A DNA stretch of 64,000 nt. It comes from Streptomyces fildesensis (GTDB lineage Bacteria; Actinomycetota; Actinomycetes; Streptomycetales; Streptomycetaceae). Below, one piece after another: positions 16,046 to 24,137 of this stretch. The notes under the pieces were generated by a model. The model worked only from the letters and a program-made list of their open reading frames with translations. It did not search any database and was not told the DNA's origin. How positions within the stretch are numbered: the first letter of the stretch is position 1; each line of letters begins with the position of its first letter. The DNA lies in contig NZ_JAAIKO010000018.1 in the NCBI RefSeq assembly GCF_016107395.1, forward strand, positions 62,001-126,000, written 5' to 3'. Made by a program: the position numbers and the translations under genes.

Positions 16046-17593
16046 TCAGGCCGCCGGCGCGGCGGATTTCCCGCTGAGCGCTTCCAGGTCGCTCTTGCGC
16101 ACCCGCACCACGAACAGCGCGGTGAGTACCGCCAGCACGACGAAGCCGACGCCCGCCATGAAGGCCGTGGATATCCCCTGGGAGAGCACGTCGTGCCCCC
16201 AGGGGGCGGGCAGCTCATGGGTCCGCGCGAACTCGTCCCGCTGCTGCGGGGTGGCCTTGGCGAGGAAGTCCGGCAGCTGGTCGCCGAACTCGTTCCTGCT
16301 CGCCGTGCCGAAGACCGTGACCAGGATCGACAGCCCGAGCGAGCCACCCACCTGCTGGGTGGCGTTGAGGAGCCCGGACGCGGCGCCCGCCTCGTGCTGG
16401 GCCACCCCGGAGACGGCCGTCAGGGTCAGCGTCACGAAGTTCAGCCCCATGCCGAAGCCGAAGAGCACCATGGGACCGAGCACCCCGCCGGGATAGCCGC
16501 TGCCCGGATCGAGCCGGGTGAGCCAGGCCATGCCGGCGCCGGTCAGCAGGGTGCCGGTGACGAGGAACGGTTTCGGGCCGAGCACGGGCAGCAGCCGCGT
16601 CGAGAGGCCCGCGCCGGTCACGATCGCGACGGTGATCGGGAGGAACGCGAGCCCGGAGTCGATCGGGCTGTACCCGAGGACGTTCTGTACGAACAGGACG
16701 ATGAAGAAGAACATGCCGAACATCGCCGCGGCCAGGCTCAGCATGATCACATAGGTGCCGGAACGGTTGCGGTCGGCGAACATCCGCAGCGGCGTGATCG
16801 GATCGGCGGCCCGCCGCTCGACCACCACGAACAGGGCGAGCAGCACGACGGCCGCCCCGAAGGCGGCGAGCGTCACGGAATCCTTCCAGCCGGAGTCCGC
16901 GGCCCGGATGAAGCCGTACACGAGCGACGCCATACCGCCCGTGGAGGTGATGGCGCCGAGAATGTCGAAGCGCCCGGTCCGCCGGTCGGACTCGTTGATG
17001 AACAGCGGTGCGAGGAAGGCGATCAGCAGGCCGATGGGCACATTGACGAAGAGCACCCAGCGCCAGTCGAGCCATTGGGTGAGCATGCCGCCGGCGAGCA
17101 GGCCGATGGCGCCGCCGCCCGCGGAGACGGCGGCGAACACGCCGAACGCCCGGTTGCGTTCCGGGCCTTCGGGAAACGTGCTGGTGATCAGGGCCAGTGA
17201 GGTGGGTGAGGCGATGGCGCCGCCGACGCCCTGCAGCGAGCGGGCCGCGAGCAGCTGCCAGGGTTCCTGGGCGAAGCCGCCGAGCAGCGACGCGAGCGAG
17301 AACAGCAGGATGCCGAAGATGAACACCCGTCGCCGGCCGAGGATGTCGCCCGCCCGGCCGCCGAGCAGCAACAGGCCGCCGAAGGTGAGGGTGTAGGCGT
17401 TGAGCACCCAGGACAGATCTGTGGTGGAGAAGGACAGTGCGTCCTTGATGTGGGGAAGTGCGATGTTCACAATCGTGGCATCGAGGACCACCATGAGCTG
17501 ACAGGCGGCGATGACTGCGAGAGCGATACCGGGTCGTCCCTCGCGCCGGGCGGTGCCGGGCGGACGTGACTCGCGTACTTGAGAGGTCGTCAC
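16046..17593 (-). CDS. MFS drug exporter, DHA2/EmrB-QacA type (14 TMS)
   Basis: 515 residues, very hydrophobic with about 14 predicted helices. Proton antiporter motif A region GRAGDILGRRRVFIFG and motif C-like GGAIGLLAGGMLTQWLDWRW are present, and the first helix contains the DHA2 pattern VVLDATIVNIALPHIK. It should export toxic or antibiotic compounds across the membrane; the specific substrate cannot be told. GTG start at 17593 with GGGGGA upstream. Divergent from a TetR gene, with one perfect inverted repeat in the 67-bp gap, so the pair is a standard drug-responsive export module. Confidence 0.93.
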   Translation of the reverse strand: MTTSQVRESRPPGTARREGRPGIALAVIAACQLMVVLDATIVNIALPHIKDALSFSTTDLSWVLNAYTLTFGGLLLLGGRAGDILGRRRVFIFGILLFSLASLLGGFAQEPWQLLAARSLQGVGGAIASPTSLALITSTFPEGPERNRAFGVFAAVSAGGGAIGLLAGGMLTQWLDWRWVLFVNVPIGLLIAFLAPLFINESDRRTGRFDILGAITSTGGMASLVYGFIRAADSGWKDSVTLAAFGAAVVLLALFVVVERRAADPITPLRMFADRNRSGTYVIMLSLAAAMFGMFFFIVLFVQNVLGYSPIDSGLAFLPITVAIVTGAGLSTRLLPVLGPKPFLVTGTLLTGAGMAWLTRLDPGSGYPGGVLGPMVLFGFGMGLNFVTLTLTAVSGVAQHEAGAASGLLNATQQVGGSLGLSILVTVFGTASRNEFGDQLPDFLAKATPQQRDEFARTHELPAPWGHDVLSQGISTAFMAGVGFVVLAVLTALFVVRVRKSDLEALSGKSAAPAA

Positions 17594-17615
17594 AGATGAT
17601 CCCCCATCAGTGATT

Positions 17616-17637
17616 TAGTGAACGACACCGTTCACTA
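17616..17637. promoter_or_regulatory. TetR operator between exporter and regulator
   Basis: Perfect 9-bp inverted repeat TAGTGAACG-ACAC-CGTTCACTA. It covers the shared promoter region of the divergent genes, 22 bp upstream of the MFS start and 23 bp upstream of the TetR start, and is the clear binding site for the adjacent repressor. Confidence 0.85.
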
Positions 17638-17660
17638 TATGCTTCAACGGAGGTTTGTCG

Positions 17661-18272
17661 ATGGGTACTTCGCCGCGGATCCGGTCGGGGGCACCGGTTC
17701 TGCCGCGCCGCCGGGGGTCGGTCCTCGAACGCGCGATCCTCGACGCGGCTCTGGAACAGCTGGGTGCCGTCGGCTGGGGCGGGATGACCATGGAGGGCGT
17801 CGCGGCGCGCGCCCGGACGGGCAAGGCGGCGCTCTACCGCCGCTGGCCGTCCAAGGAGGCGCTGGTCGCCGACGCGCTGCGGCTCGGGCTGCCGCAGATC
17901 GGCGCCCCGCCGGACCTGGGCACCCTCCGGGAGGATCTGCTGTGCCTCGTCATGCGGATGCGCGAGGCGATGTACTCACAGGGCGGCATCGCGCTGCGGG
18001 CCGTTCTGGACGAGTGCGACCACGCCGCCGCCCAGCCCTTCGTCGACCTGATCATCCAGGGCGTGATCGAACCGGGGAAGGAACTCATCCTGGACGTGGT
18101 GCGGCGCGGGATCACCCGCGGCACCGTGCGCGCCGACGCCACCGCGGCCATCGTCGCCGACGTGGCGCCCGCCCTGATGATGTACCGCGCCAAGATCGGC
18201 GACCACCGGATCGGGGAGCAGGACATGGCCGATCTGGTCGATCATGTGATGCTCCCGCTGCTCCGCCCCTGA
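17661..18272 (+). CDS. TetR-family transcriptional repressor
   Basis: 203 residues. N-terminal helix-turn-helix (about residues 18-66) with AILDAALEQLGAVGWGGMTM and the family signature ARTGKAALYRRWPSKEALV, then a helical ligand-binding domain of the TetR_C type. ATG 17661 has GGAGG seven bases upstream (17649-17653); an in-frame TTG at 17655 is too close to that site. Divergent from the MFS exporter, which it presumably represses through the palindrome at 17616-17637, while also autoregulating. Inducer unknown. Confidence 0.92.
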   Translation: MGTSPRIRSGAPVLPRRRGSVLERAILDAALEQLGAVGWGGMTMEGVAARARTGKAALYRRWPSKEALVADALRLGLPQIGAPPDLGTLREDLLCLVMRMREAMYSQGGIALRAVLDECDHAAAQPFVDLIIQGVIEPGKELILDVVRRGITRGTVRADATAAIVADVAPALMMYRAKIGDHRIGEQDMADLVDHVMLPLLRP

Positions 18273-18296
18273 CAGGGGAGTACCCTGGTCCCCGCC

Positions 18297-18983
18297 ATGC
18301 CGTATGAACCTCCCACCCACAGCGTCGAACGCTCCCTGCGCGCCACCCTCGGGGCGAAGATCGTCGCAGGCGTCGACGAAGTGGGACGCGGCGCCTGGGC
18401 CGGGCCCGTCACCGTCTGCGCGGCCGTCACCGGCCTGCGCCGGGCGCCCGAAGGACTCACCGACTCGAAACTGATCCCCGCCCAGCGCCGCGCCTCGATG
18501 GCCGCGCTGCTGGCCGACTGGGTGACGTCCTACGCCCTCGGTCACGCGAGCGTCGAGGAGGTCGACACCCTCGGCATGACCGCCTCGCTGCGGCTGGCCG
18601 CCGTCCGCGCGCTCGAAGGACTGCCGGAGCGCCCGGACGCGGTGATCCTGGACGGCAAGCACGACTACCTCGGCGGGCCCTGGCGGGTGCGCACCGTCAT
18701 CAAGGGCGATCAGTCCTGCGTCGCGGTGGCCGCGGCCTCGGTGATCGCCAAGGTGCACCGCGACGCCGCGATGGCCGAACTGGGCGCGGAACACGAGCCG
18801 TTCCGCTTCGCCGACAACGCCGGCTACCCCTCGCCCGTACACCGTGCGGCCCTGGAGGAACTCGGCCCCACACCGCACCACCGGCTGTCCTGGTCGTACC
18901 TCGACGCGCTGCCGCGCTGGCGGCACCTGAAGAAGGTCCGGGCTCCCGCCGACCCTGGGGAGCAGCTCGGTTTCGATTTTTGA
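18297..18983 (+). CDS. rnhB: Ribonuclease HII
   Basis: 228 residues. Cleaves RNA in RNA-DNA hybrids, including single ribonucleotides in DNA and primers. Catalytic motif GVDEVGRGAWAGP (about residues 25-37; Asp27, Glu28), DGKHDYL (about 119) and SVIAKVHRDAAM are visible, as in other RNase HII. The C-terminal end is short and basic. TACCCT (18281-18286) ten bases ahead of the ATG fits a leaderless promoter; the TetR stop is only 24 bp upstream. Confidence 0.95.
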   Translation: MPYEPPTHSVERSLRATLGAKIVAGVDEVGRGAWAGPVTVCAAVTGLRRAPEGLTDSKLIPAQRRASMAALLADWVTSYALGHASVEEVDTLGMTASLRLAAVRALEGLPERPDAVILDGKHDYLGGPWRVRTVIKGDQSCVAVAAASVIAKVHRDAAMAELGAEHEPFRFADNAGYPSPVHRAALEELGPTPHHRLSWSYLDALPRWRHLKKVRAPADPGEQLGFDF

Positions 18984-19029
18984 CGACCCACCGCTGCGCA
19001 ACCGCGGCGTATTTGATAGACATCAGCCC

Positions 19030-19689
19030 ATGCCTCTCATCCCCGAGGAGCCTCAGATTCACGAGAGTGTCCCGGGTCCCCGCTCAGCTCCGGCCGCAGG
19101 CCGCAGCGCGTCGACCCCCCGTCCTGTCCCCGGTCCCCGTCCTACACCCCGCCCCGGGCCGCCGCGCCCCGGTTACGCGGCCAACGCCGGGCCCGGCCGG
19201 CCCGGTCCGGCCCGTGGGCCCGCCCCGACCGCCTCCGCCACCGTGACGGCCGCCGCGCCGTCGGTGCCGCGTTCGCCCGGCGGAACCGGGGGCGTTACCG
19301 CTACAGCGCAGATCCAGCTCATCCCGGCCCCGGCCGACGGCGCGATCGACGCCGCCGACGAGGCGGTCGACCTGCTGTTGGACACCGGCCGCGCGCCGGG
19401 CGAGATCCTGGTGCTCACCACGGGCGAGCACCACCCGTGGGCCGCCCACGAGTTGTCCTTCGGCGAGACGTCCTACTGGTCGCAGCACGACGCGGGTGAC
19501 GACGTCTTCTACGCCGGCATCACGGCCGAACGTGCCGCGGGCCGTCAGGTCGTGGTCGTCGCGGTCAACGGCGGAACCGTCGAGGCCACCGCGCTGGGAC
19601 TGCCCACCGCGCTGGCCCGTGCGGGCACCCTGCTGATCGTGTGCGGCGACCCCGGGCTGATCAACGGGGCGGTCGCCGCGAAGGCCTGA
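19030..19689 (+). CDS. Conserved actinobacterial protein with Pro-rich N-terminus
   Basis: 219 residues; not assigned to a function. Residues about 8-85 are a disordered Pro/Gly/Arg/Ala region. The rest is a compact alpha/beta segment (LIPAPADGAIDAADEAVDLL, then EILVLTTGEHHPWAAHELSF and QVVVVAVNGGTVEATALGLP), which reminds me of the C-terminal part of some actinobacterial UvrD/helicase-like proteins, though weakly. Located downstream of rnhB and upstream of the recQ block, a neighbourhood I recall as conserved in Streptomyces, which hints at nucleic-acid work. ATG at 19030 is the only start that covers the whole frame; -10-like TAGACA lies seven bases before it. Confidence 0.7.
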   Translation: MPLIPEEPQIHESVPGPRSAPAAGRSASTPRPVPGPRPTPRPGPPRPGYAANAGPGRPGPARGPAPTASATVTAAAPSVPRSPGGTGGVTATAQIQLIPAPADGAIDAADEAVDLLLDTGRAPGEILVLTTGEHHPWAAHELSFGETSYWSQHDAGDDVFYAGITAERAAGRQVVVVAVNGGTVEATALGLPTALARAGTLLIVCGDPGLINGAVAAKA

Positions 19690-19705
19690 CCGACGCGGTC
19701 CTGCC

Positions 19706-19750
19706 GGTGAGGGCCTTGTCCGTGAGGGTGCTGTCGGTGAGGGGTTGGTC
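19706..19750. repeat. Three degenerate 15-bp tandem repeats
   Basis: GGTGAGGGCCTTGTC, CGTGAGGGTGCTGTC and GGTGAGGGGTTGGTC run head to tail, with a partial fourth copy after 19751. They lie between two convergent genes of unknown function. Confidence 0.7.
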
Positions 19751-19805
19751 GGTGCGGGCCCGGCTGATGAACGCTCGGCCGTCGAGGGCCTGGCCGAAGG
19801 CCTGG

Positions 19806-20396
19806 TCAACGAGCAGCTGTGCGGCGCAGCGCTTCCGGCGCCCCGTGCGGGCGCAGGGCCGCTGTGCCGCCCGGCTGTTCGGCGAAGGGCTGGGAACTCG
19901 GGGTGCGGCCACCGCGGTTCTCGCCCAGGACCTGCCAGCCGTCCCGGGTGAGCGTGACGTAGGCGCCGCAGCGCAGCCCGTGCAGCATGCACGCGTCGCG
20001 CAGGCCCCACATCCAGGCGCCGTCCTTCTCGGTCCAGCCGGGGGTGCCGTCGCGGCACAGCAGCAGCACCGCGGTCCGTACCGGTGCGCGCCGCCGCAGA
20101 TCGTGCGGGAGCACCCGGCGCAGATGCGCGAGGATCGCGTTACGGTGCTCCCAGCCGTCGACGACCCCGGTACTGCCGGTGAACGAGGCACTCGCCGTCA
20201 GCCGGCCCTCCGGTTCGAACACCGCGACCACGGCGGTGACCGGAGTGGGGAGGTGCCGGGACTGCAGATCCTTGACGACCTCACGCGGATTGGCGAGCAA
20301 CGGGATTCCCGCGGCCGTCCACTCGGCTGGTTCCAGGCTGCGGGAGAGTCGGGAGGAGGCACGCGTAGTGGTCTCCGGAGCGAAACCGATGGTCAC
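19806..20396 (-). CDS. Conserved hypothetical protein
   Basis: 196 residues. I do not recognise the family. It has an alpha/beta core with strands PVTAVVAVFEPEG, RTAVLLLCRD and GAYVTLTRDGW, short helices such as NAILAHLRRVLPHDL, and a disordered Arg/Pro-rich end. GTG start at 20396 is preceded by GGGAGG five bases away, a strong Shine-Dalgarno sequence that supports a real gene. Convergent with the unknown gene at 19030; both sit between rnhB and recQ. Confidence 0.65.
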   Translation of the reverse strand: MTIGFAPETTTRASSRLSRSLEPAEWTAAGIPLLANPREVVKDLQSRHLPTPVTAVVAVFEPEGRLTASASFTGSTGVVDGWEHRNAILAHLRRVLPHDLRRRAPVRTAVLLLCRDGTPGWTEKDGAWMWGLRDACMLHGLRCGAYVTLTRDGWQVLGENRGGRTPSSQPFAEQPGGTAALRPHGAPEALRRTAAR

Positions 20397-20593
20397 GTTC
20401 CTCCCTTCGGTGGACGCACCCGTCGACCGGGCGCGGGCGCACGCCGGTCAGGGGGCTCGATGAGCCGGTCGGGGATCCAGCGCCAATTCTTCCCCGCATG
20501 GCTGCGAGCGGCAACGGGCACTCGAAGCTTCTGACCGGTTATGGACGCCTGCGTCTGATAGATCCTACTCATCGTCTCAATCGTCGATACCCA

Positions 20594-22774
20594 TCACCCC
20601 TGCGCGGCCAGGACCAGCGGGAACACCGCGGTCGCGCCCGCCTTGCGCAGCAGCCGGGCCGCGACGGCCAGCGTCCAGCCCGTGTCGGCCAGATCATCCA
20701 CGAGCAGCACAGGACCGGGGGTCGCGGCCAGTTTCGCGGCCAGTTCCGCCGGGACGGTGAACGCGCCGTGCAGCGCCCGCAGCCGCTGCGCGCTGTTGCT
20801 GCGCGGTACCCGGCCGGGTCCGTCGTCCATCGTGTACGCGATCTGGCCGAGAAGCGGCATCCGTCCGATCTCGGCGATGCGCGCGCCCAGGGTTCCGATG
20901 AGCTGCGGACGGGTGTGGGACGCGACGGTGACGACGCCGACGGGCCGCTGCGGGGCGTCCGCCTCACCGCTCGCCCACCCTCCATGGCCCTTGGCCCAGT
21001 CCGCCAGCACCCGCACCACGGCGTCCGCCGCGTCACTGGGTACCGCCTGGTCGGGTGCGCCGTCGGCCAGCAGCGGGCGCAGCCGGTTGCCCCAGCCGAT
21101 GTCCGAGAGCCGGCCGAGCGCCCGCCCGGACGCCGCCTGCTCACCGGCCGGGATCCGGCCCTTGAGGTCGAGCCCGATCGCCTGCAGCCCGGTCGGCCAC
21201 ATCTTGCGCGGTTCCACCTCGATGCCGGGACGGCCGAGCGCCGCCCGCGCCGCGTCCAGCGCCGCGCCGGAGACCTCGATGCCGAACCGGGCACCCGCGC
21301 AGTTGTCGCAACGGCCGCACGGCGCGGCCTCCTCGTCGTCCAGCTGGAGCCGCAGGAACTCCATCCGGCAAGCGGTGGTCGACGCGTAGTCGCGCATCGC
21401 CTGCTGCTCGGCCTCACGCTGCCGCGCGACCCACGCGTACCGCTCGGTGTCGTACGCCCACGGCTGCCCGGTGGAGGTCCAGCCGCCGCGCACCCGGTGC
21501 ACCGCCCCGTCCACGTCCAGGACCTTGAGCATGATCTCCAGCCGGGACCGGCGCAGATCCACCCGCGCCTCCAGCGCCGGGACCGACACCGGGCGTCCCG
21601 CGTCGGCCAGCACTTCCAGGGTGCGGCGCACCTGCTCCTCGGTGGGGAACGCGAGGGACGCGAAGTAGCGCCAGATCGCCTCGTCCTCACGCCCCGGCAG
21701 CAGCAGCACCTCCGCGTGGTCCACCCCGCGCCCGGCGCGGCCCACCTGCTGGTAGTAGGCGATGGGGGACGACGGCGATCCGACGTGCACGACGAATCCG
21801 AGGTCCGGCTTGTCGAAGCCCATGCCGAGCGCGGACGTCGCGACCAGCGCCTTGACCCGGTTGGCCAGCAGATCCGCCTCGGCGGCCATGCGGTCGGCGT
21901 TCTCCGTCTTGCCCGAGTACGAGGCCACCGGGTACCCGCGCTGCCGCAGGAACGCGGTGATCTCGTCGGCGGCGGCGACCGTGAGGGTGTAGATGATGCC
22001 GGAGCCCGGCAGGGTGTCGAGATGATCGGCGAGCCAGGCCAGCCGGTGGGCCGCGTCCGGCAGCCGCAGCACCCCGAGCGACAGGCTCTCGCGCTCCAGC
22101 GGGCCGCGGAGCACGAGCGCGCCCTCCTCGCCCGTCCCGGCCGTGCCGGTGCCGAGCTGGTCGGCGACGTCCGCGGTCACCCGGGCGTTGGCGGTGGCGG
22201 TGGTGGCCAGCACCGGGACCCCCGGCGGCAGGTCCGCGAGCATGGTGCGGAGCCGCCGGTAGTCGGGGCGGAAGTCATGGCCCCAGTCGGAGATGCAGTG
22301 CGCCTCGTCGACGACCAGCAGCCCGGTCGTCGCCGCGAGCTTGGGCAGCACCTGGTCGCGGAGATCGGGGTTGTTCAGCCGCTCGGGGCTGACCAGCAGC
22401 ACATCCACCTCGCCCGCCGCGACCTCGGCCTCGATGGTGTCCCACTCCTCGGTGTTCGCCGAGTTGATCGTCCGGGCCCGGATTCCTGCCCGTTCCGCGG
22501 CCTCGACCTGGTTGCGCATCAGCGCGAGCAGCGGCGAGACGATCACGGTGGGGCCGCCGCCGCGCTGGCGTAGCAACGCGGTGGCCACGAAGTACACCGC
22601 GGACTTCCCCCAGCCGGTGCGCTGCACGACCAGCGTCCGGCGGCCGTGCGCCACCAGCGACTCGACCGCCAGCCACTGGTCCTCGCGCAGCCGGGCGGTG
22701 CCGGTGGAGTCACCGACGAGGCGGCTCAGAACGGTGTCGGCCGCGGTACGAAGCGCGGTGGGGGAGTCAGTCAT
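20594..22774 (-). CDS. recQ: RecQ-family DNA helicase fused to a phosphoribosyltransferase-like domain
   Basis: 726 residues. Superfamily 2 helicase: motif I QRTGWGKSAVYF, motif II DEAHCISDWGHDFRPDY, ATTATANARV, motif VI QQVGRAGRG, and the RecQ zinc site (CRMEF...CGRCDNC). RQC-like sequence follows. The last roughly 120 residues contain a PRPP-binding-like element LLVDDLADTGWTLAVAAR, as in type I phosphoribosyltransferases and ComF. This fusion is known in actinobacteria; its role is unclear. ATG 22774 is chosen; ATG 22783 is equally possible. Divergent from a DUF4192 gene across a pair of DnaA boxes. Confidence 0.92.
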   Translation of the reverse strand: MTDSPTALRTAADTVLSRLVGDSTGTARLREDQWLAVESLVAHGRRTLVVQRTGWGKSAVYFVATALLRQRGGGPTVIVSPLLALMRNQVEAAERAGIRARTINSANTEEWDTIEAEVAAGEVDVLLVSPERLNNPDLRDQVLPKLAATTGLLVVDEAHCISDWGHDFRPDYRRLRTMLADLPPGVPVLATTATANARVTADVADQLGTGTAGTGEEGALVLRGPLERESLSLGVLRLPDAAHRLAWLADHLDTLPGSGIIYTLTVAAADEITAFLRQRGYPVASYSGKTENADRMAAEADLLANRVKALVATSALGMGFDKPDLGFVVHVGSPSSPIAYYQQVGRAGRGVDHAEVLLLPGREDEAIWRYFASLAFPTEEQVRRTLEVLADAGRPVSVPALEARVDLRRSRLEIMLKVLDVDGAVHRVRGGWTSTGQPWAYDTERYAWVARQREAEQQAMRDYASTTACRMEFLRLQLDDEEAAPCGRCDNCAGARFGIEVSGAALDAARAALGRPGIEVEPRKMWPTGLQAIGLDLKGRIPAGEQAASGRALGRLSDIGWGNRLRPLLADGAPDQAVPSDAADAVVRVLADWAKGHGGWASGEADAPQRPVGVVTVASHTRPQLIGTLGARIAEIGRMPLLGQIAYTMDDGPGRVPRSNSAQRLRALHGAFTVPAELAAKLAATPGPVLLVDDLADTGWTLAVAARLLRKAGATAVFPLVLAAQG

Positions 22775-22823
22775 GCCCCCCATGCAACCTGATGCCACCG
22801 ACAACACGCGAACCGCGCACCGA

Positions 22824-22860
22824 ACCTGTGGACAACTCGGCCCCAAAGTTATCCACAGGT
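22824..22860. promoter_or_regulatory. Inverted pair of DnaA boxes (hairpin)
   Basis: ACCTGTGGACAACT (22824-22837), nine-base loop, then AGTTATCCACAGGT (22847-22860). The right arm carries a perfect TTATCCACA DnaA box; the left arm, read on the minus strand, carries TTGTCCACA, the Streptomyces-preferred box. The two arms pair in 13 of 14 positions. They lie upstream of both the recQ and DUF4192 genes, so a terminator role is unlikely and a DnaA-binding or promoter role is likely. Confidence 0.75.
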
Positions 22861-22907
22861 TTTTGGGGGGTCTGGCGGAGATCACCGGCCTGCGGGACTG
22901 TCGGGCC

Positions 22908-24137
22908 ATGACACAGCACATCGAATCGCCCCGGTCCGAGAACGATCCCAAGGTCACCCTGCGCAGCCCGGCCGACCTGGCCGACGCCCTGCCGTACCTG
23001 ATGGGATTTCACCCCAGCGACTCCATCGTCATGGTCGCCCTGCACGGCGACCACGGCCGCTTCGGCGGCCGGCTGCGCCTGGGCATTCCCGAGGATTCCG
23101 CGGAATGGCCCGAGGTCGCCTCGCAGCTCGCGGACTGTCTGGTACGAGGCAGTGAGCAGCGCGGCGACCGGGCCGCCTCGATCGTCCTGTTCCTGTGCCA
23201 GGACCCGTCCGCGACCGAGCGGCCGGCCCAGGTCATGGAGCGCCTGCGGCCGCTGGCACAGCGGCTGCGCACGGCCTGCGGCGCCCTGGACGTGCCGGTC
23301 GTCGAGGCACTGTGCGTCTCGGCGGGCCGCTGGTGGTCCTACTGCTGCCCCGGCACCGACTGCTGTCCTGCCGACGGCTTCACCATCGCGACCTCGGGCG
23401 ACTCCGTGATGGCCGCGGCCGCCGCGTACGCCGGCATCAACGTGCGCGGCTCGCTGCGCGAGATGGAGGCCCGGCTCGTCCCGCCGGCCACCGAGCGGAC
23501 CTCCGGGCAGGCCCGGGCGCTCGACATGGCCTGCGCCGAACTCGTCCCGCGGATCCTGGACGTGGGCGACTGCGAGGCGGTGCGGCACCGGACGCTGACC
23601 CTGGTCGGCGCGGCGCTCGAACGCTTCCGCGCCACCCCGGCGGACGGGGACACGCAGCGCAGCGACCAGCGTGACGACGCGCTGCTCGGCGACGACGAGG
23701 CCGCCGAGATCATCCTCGGCCTCCAGGACCGCGCCGCGCGGGACCGGGCGGCGGAGTGGATGGAGCCGCCGCACACCGACCCCGCGCTGCGCCTGTGGCG
23801 GGCCCTCGCCCGGCGGTGCGTCGGACCGTACGAGGACCATGCCGCCGCCCCGCTGACCCTGGCCGGCTGGGTCGCCTGGGCGTCCGGGGACGAACCGGAA
23901 GCGCGCGTCGCGCTCGGCCGCGCGCTCGACCTCGATCCCGGCTACACCTTCGCCCGGCTGCTCCATCACTCGGTGAACGAGGGGCTCGACCCCGAGCCGC
24001 TGCGCCAGTGCCTGCGCCAGGAGCGGCGGCAGCGGGTGATCGACGCGTCTAAAGCTCGCCGCGGACCAGTCGGATCAGCCGGTCGAGGACCCGGCCGCCG
24101 CTCACCCGGAGACCGTCGTGCTCGTACTCGTCGGTGA
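22908..24137 (+). CDS. DUF4192-domain protein
   Basis: 409 residues from the ATG at 22908. The N-terminal part matches the actinobacterial DUF4192 pattern: VTLRSPADLADALPYLMGFH, then PSDSIVMVALHGDHGRFGG and the cysteine-rich WWSYCCPGTDCCPADG. The central and C-terminal parts are helical, with WVAWASGDEPEARVALGRAL near the end. The function of DUF4192 is not known; it is often near helicase or sigma genes. The last roughly 30 residues are Arg/Gly-rich and are encoded opposite the next gene, an 89-bp convergent overlap that suggests the original stop was lost. Divergent from recQ with DnaA boxes between. Confidence 0.85.
   Translation: MTQHIESPRSENDPKVTLRSPADLADALPYLMGFHPSDSIVMVALHGDHGRFGGRLRLGIPEDSAEWPEVASQLADCLVRGSEQRGDRAASIVLFLCQDPSATERPAQVMERLRPLAQRLRTACGALDVPVVEALCVSAGRWWSYCCPGTDCCPADGFTIATSGDSVMAAAAAYAGINVRGSLREMEARLVPPATERTSGQARALDMACAELVPRILDVGDCEAVRHRTLTLVGAALERFRATPADGDTQRSDQRDDALLGDDEAAEIILGLQDRAARDRAAEWMEPPHTDPALRLWRALARRCVGPYEDHAAAPLTLAGWVAWASGDEPEARVALGRALDLDPGYTFARLLHHSVNEGLDPEPLRQCLRQERRQRVIDASKARRGPVGSAGRGPGRRSPGDRRARTRR

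Noticed and set aside
20498..22573. Long plus-strand open frame opposite recQ
   Set aside because: Antisense artefact; composition dominated by Arg, Gly and Pro.
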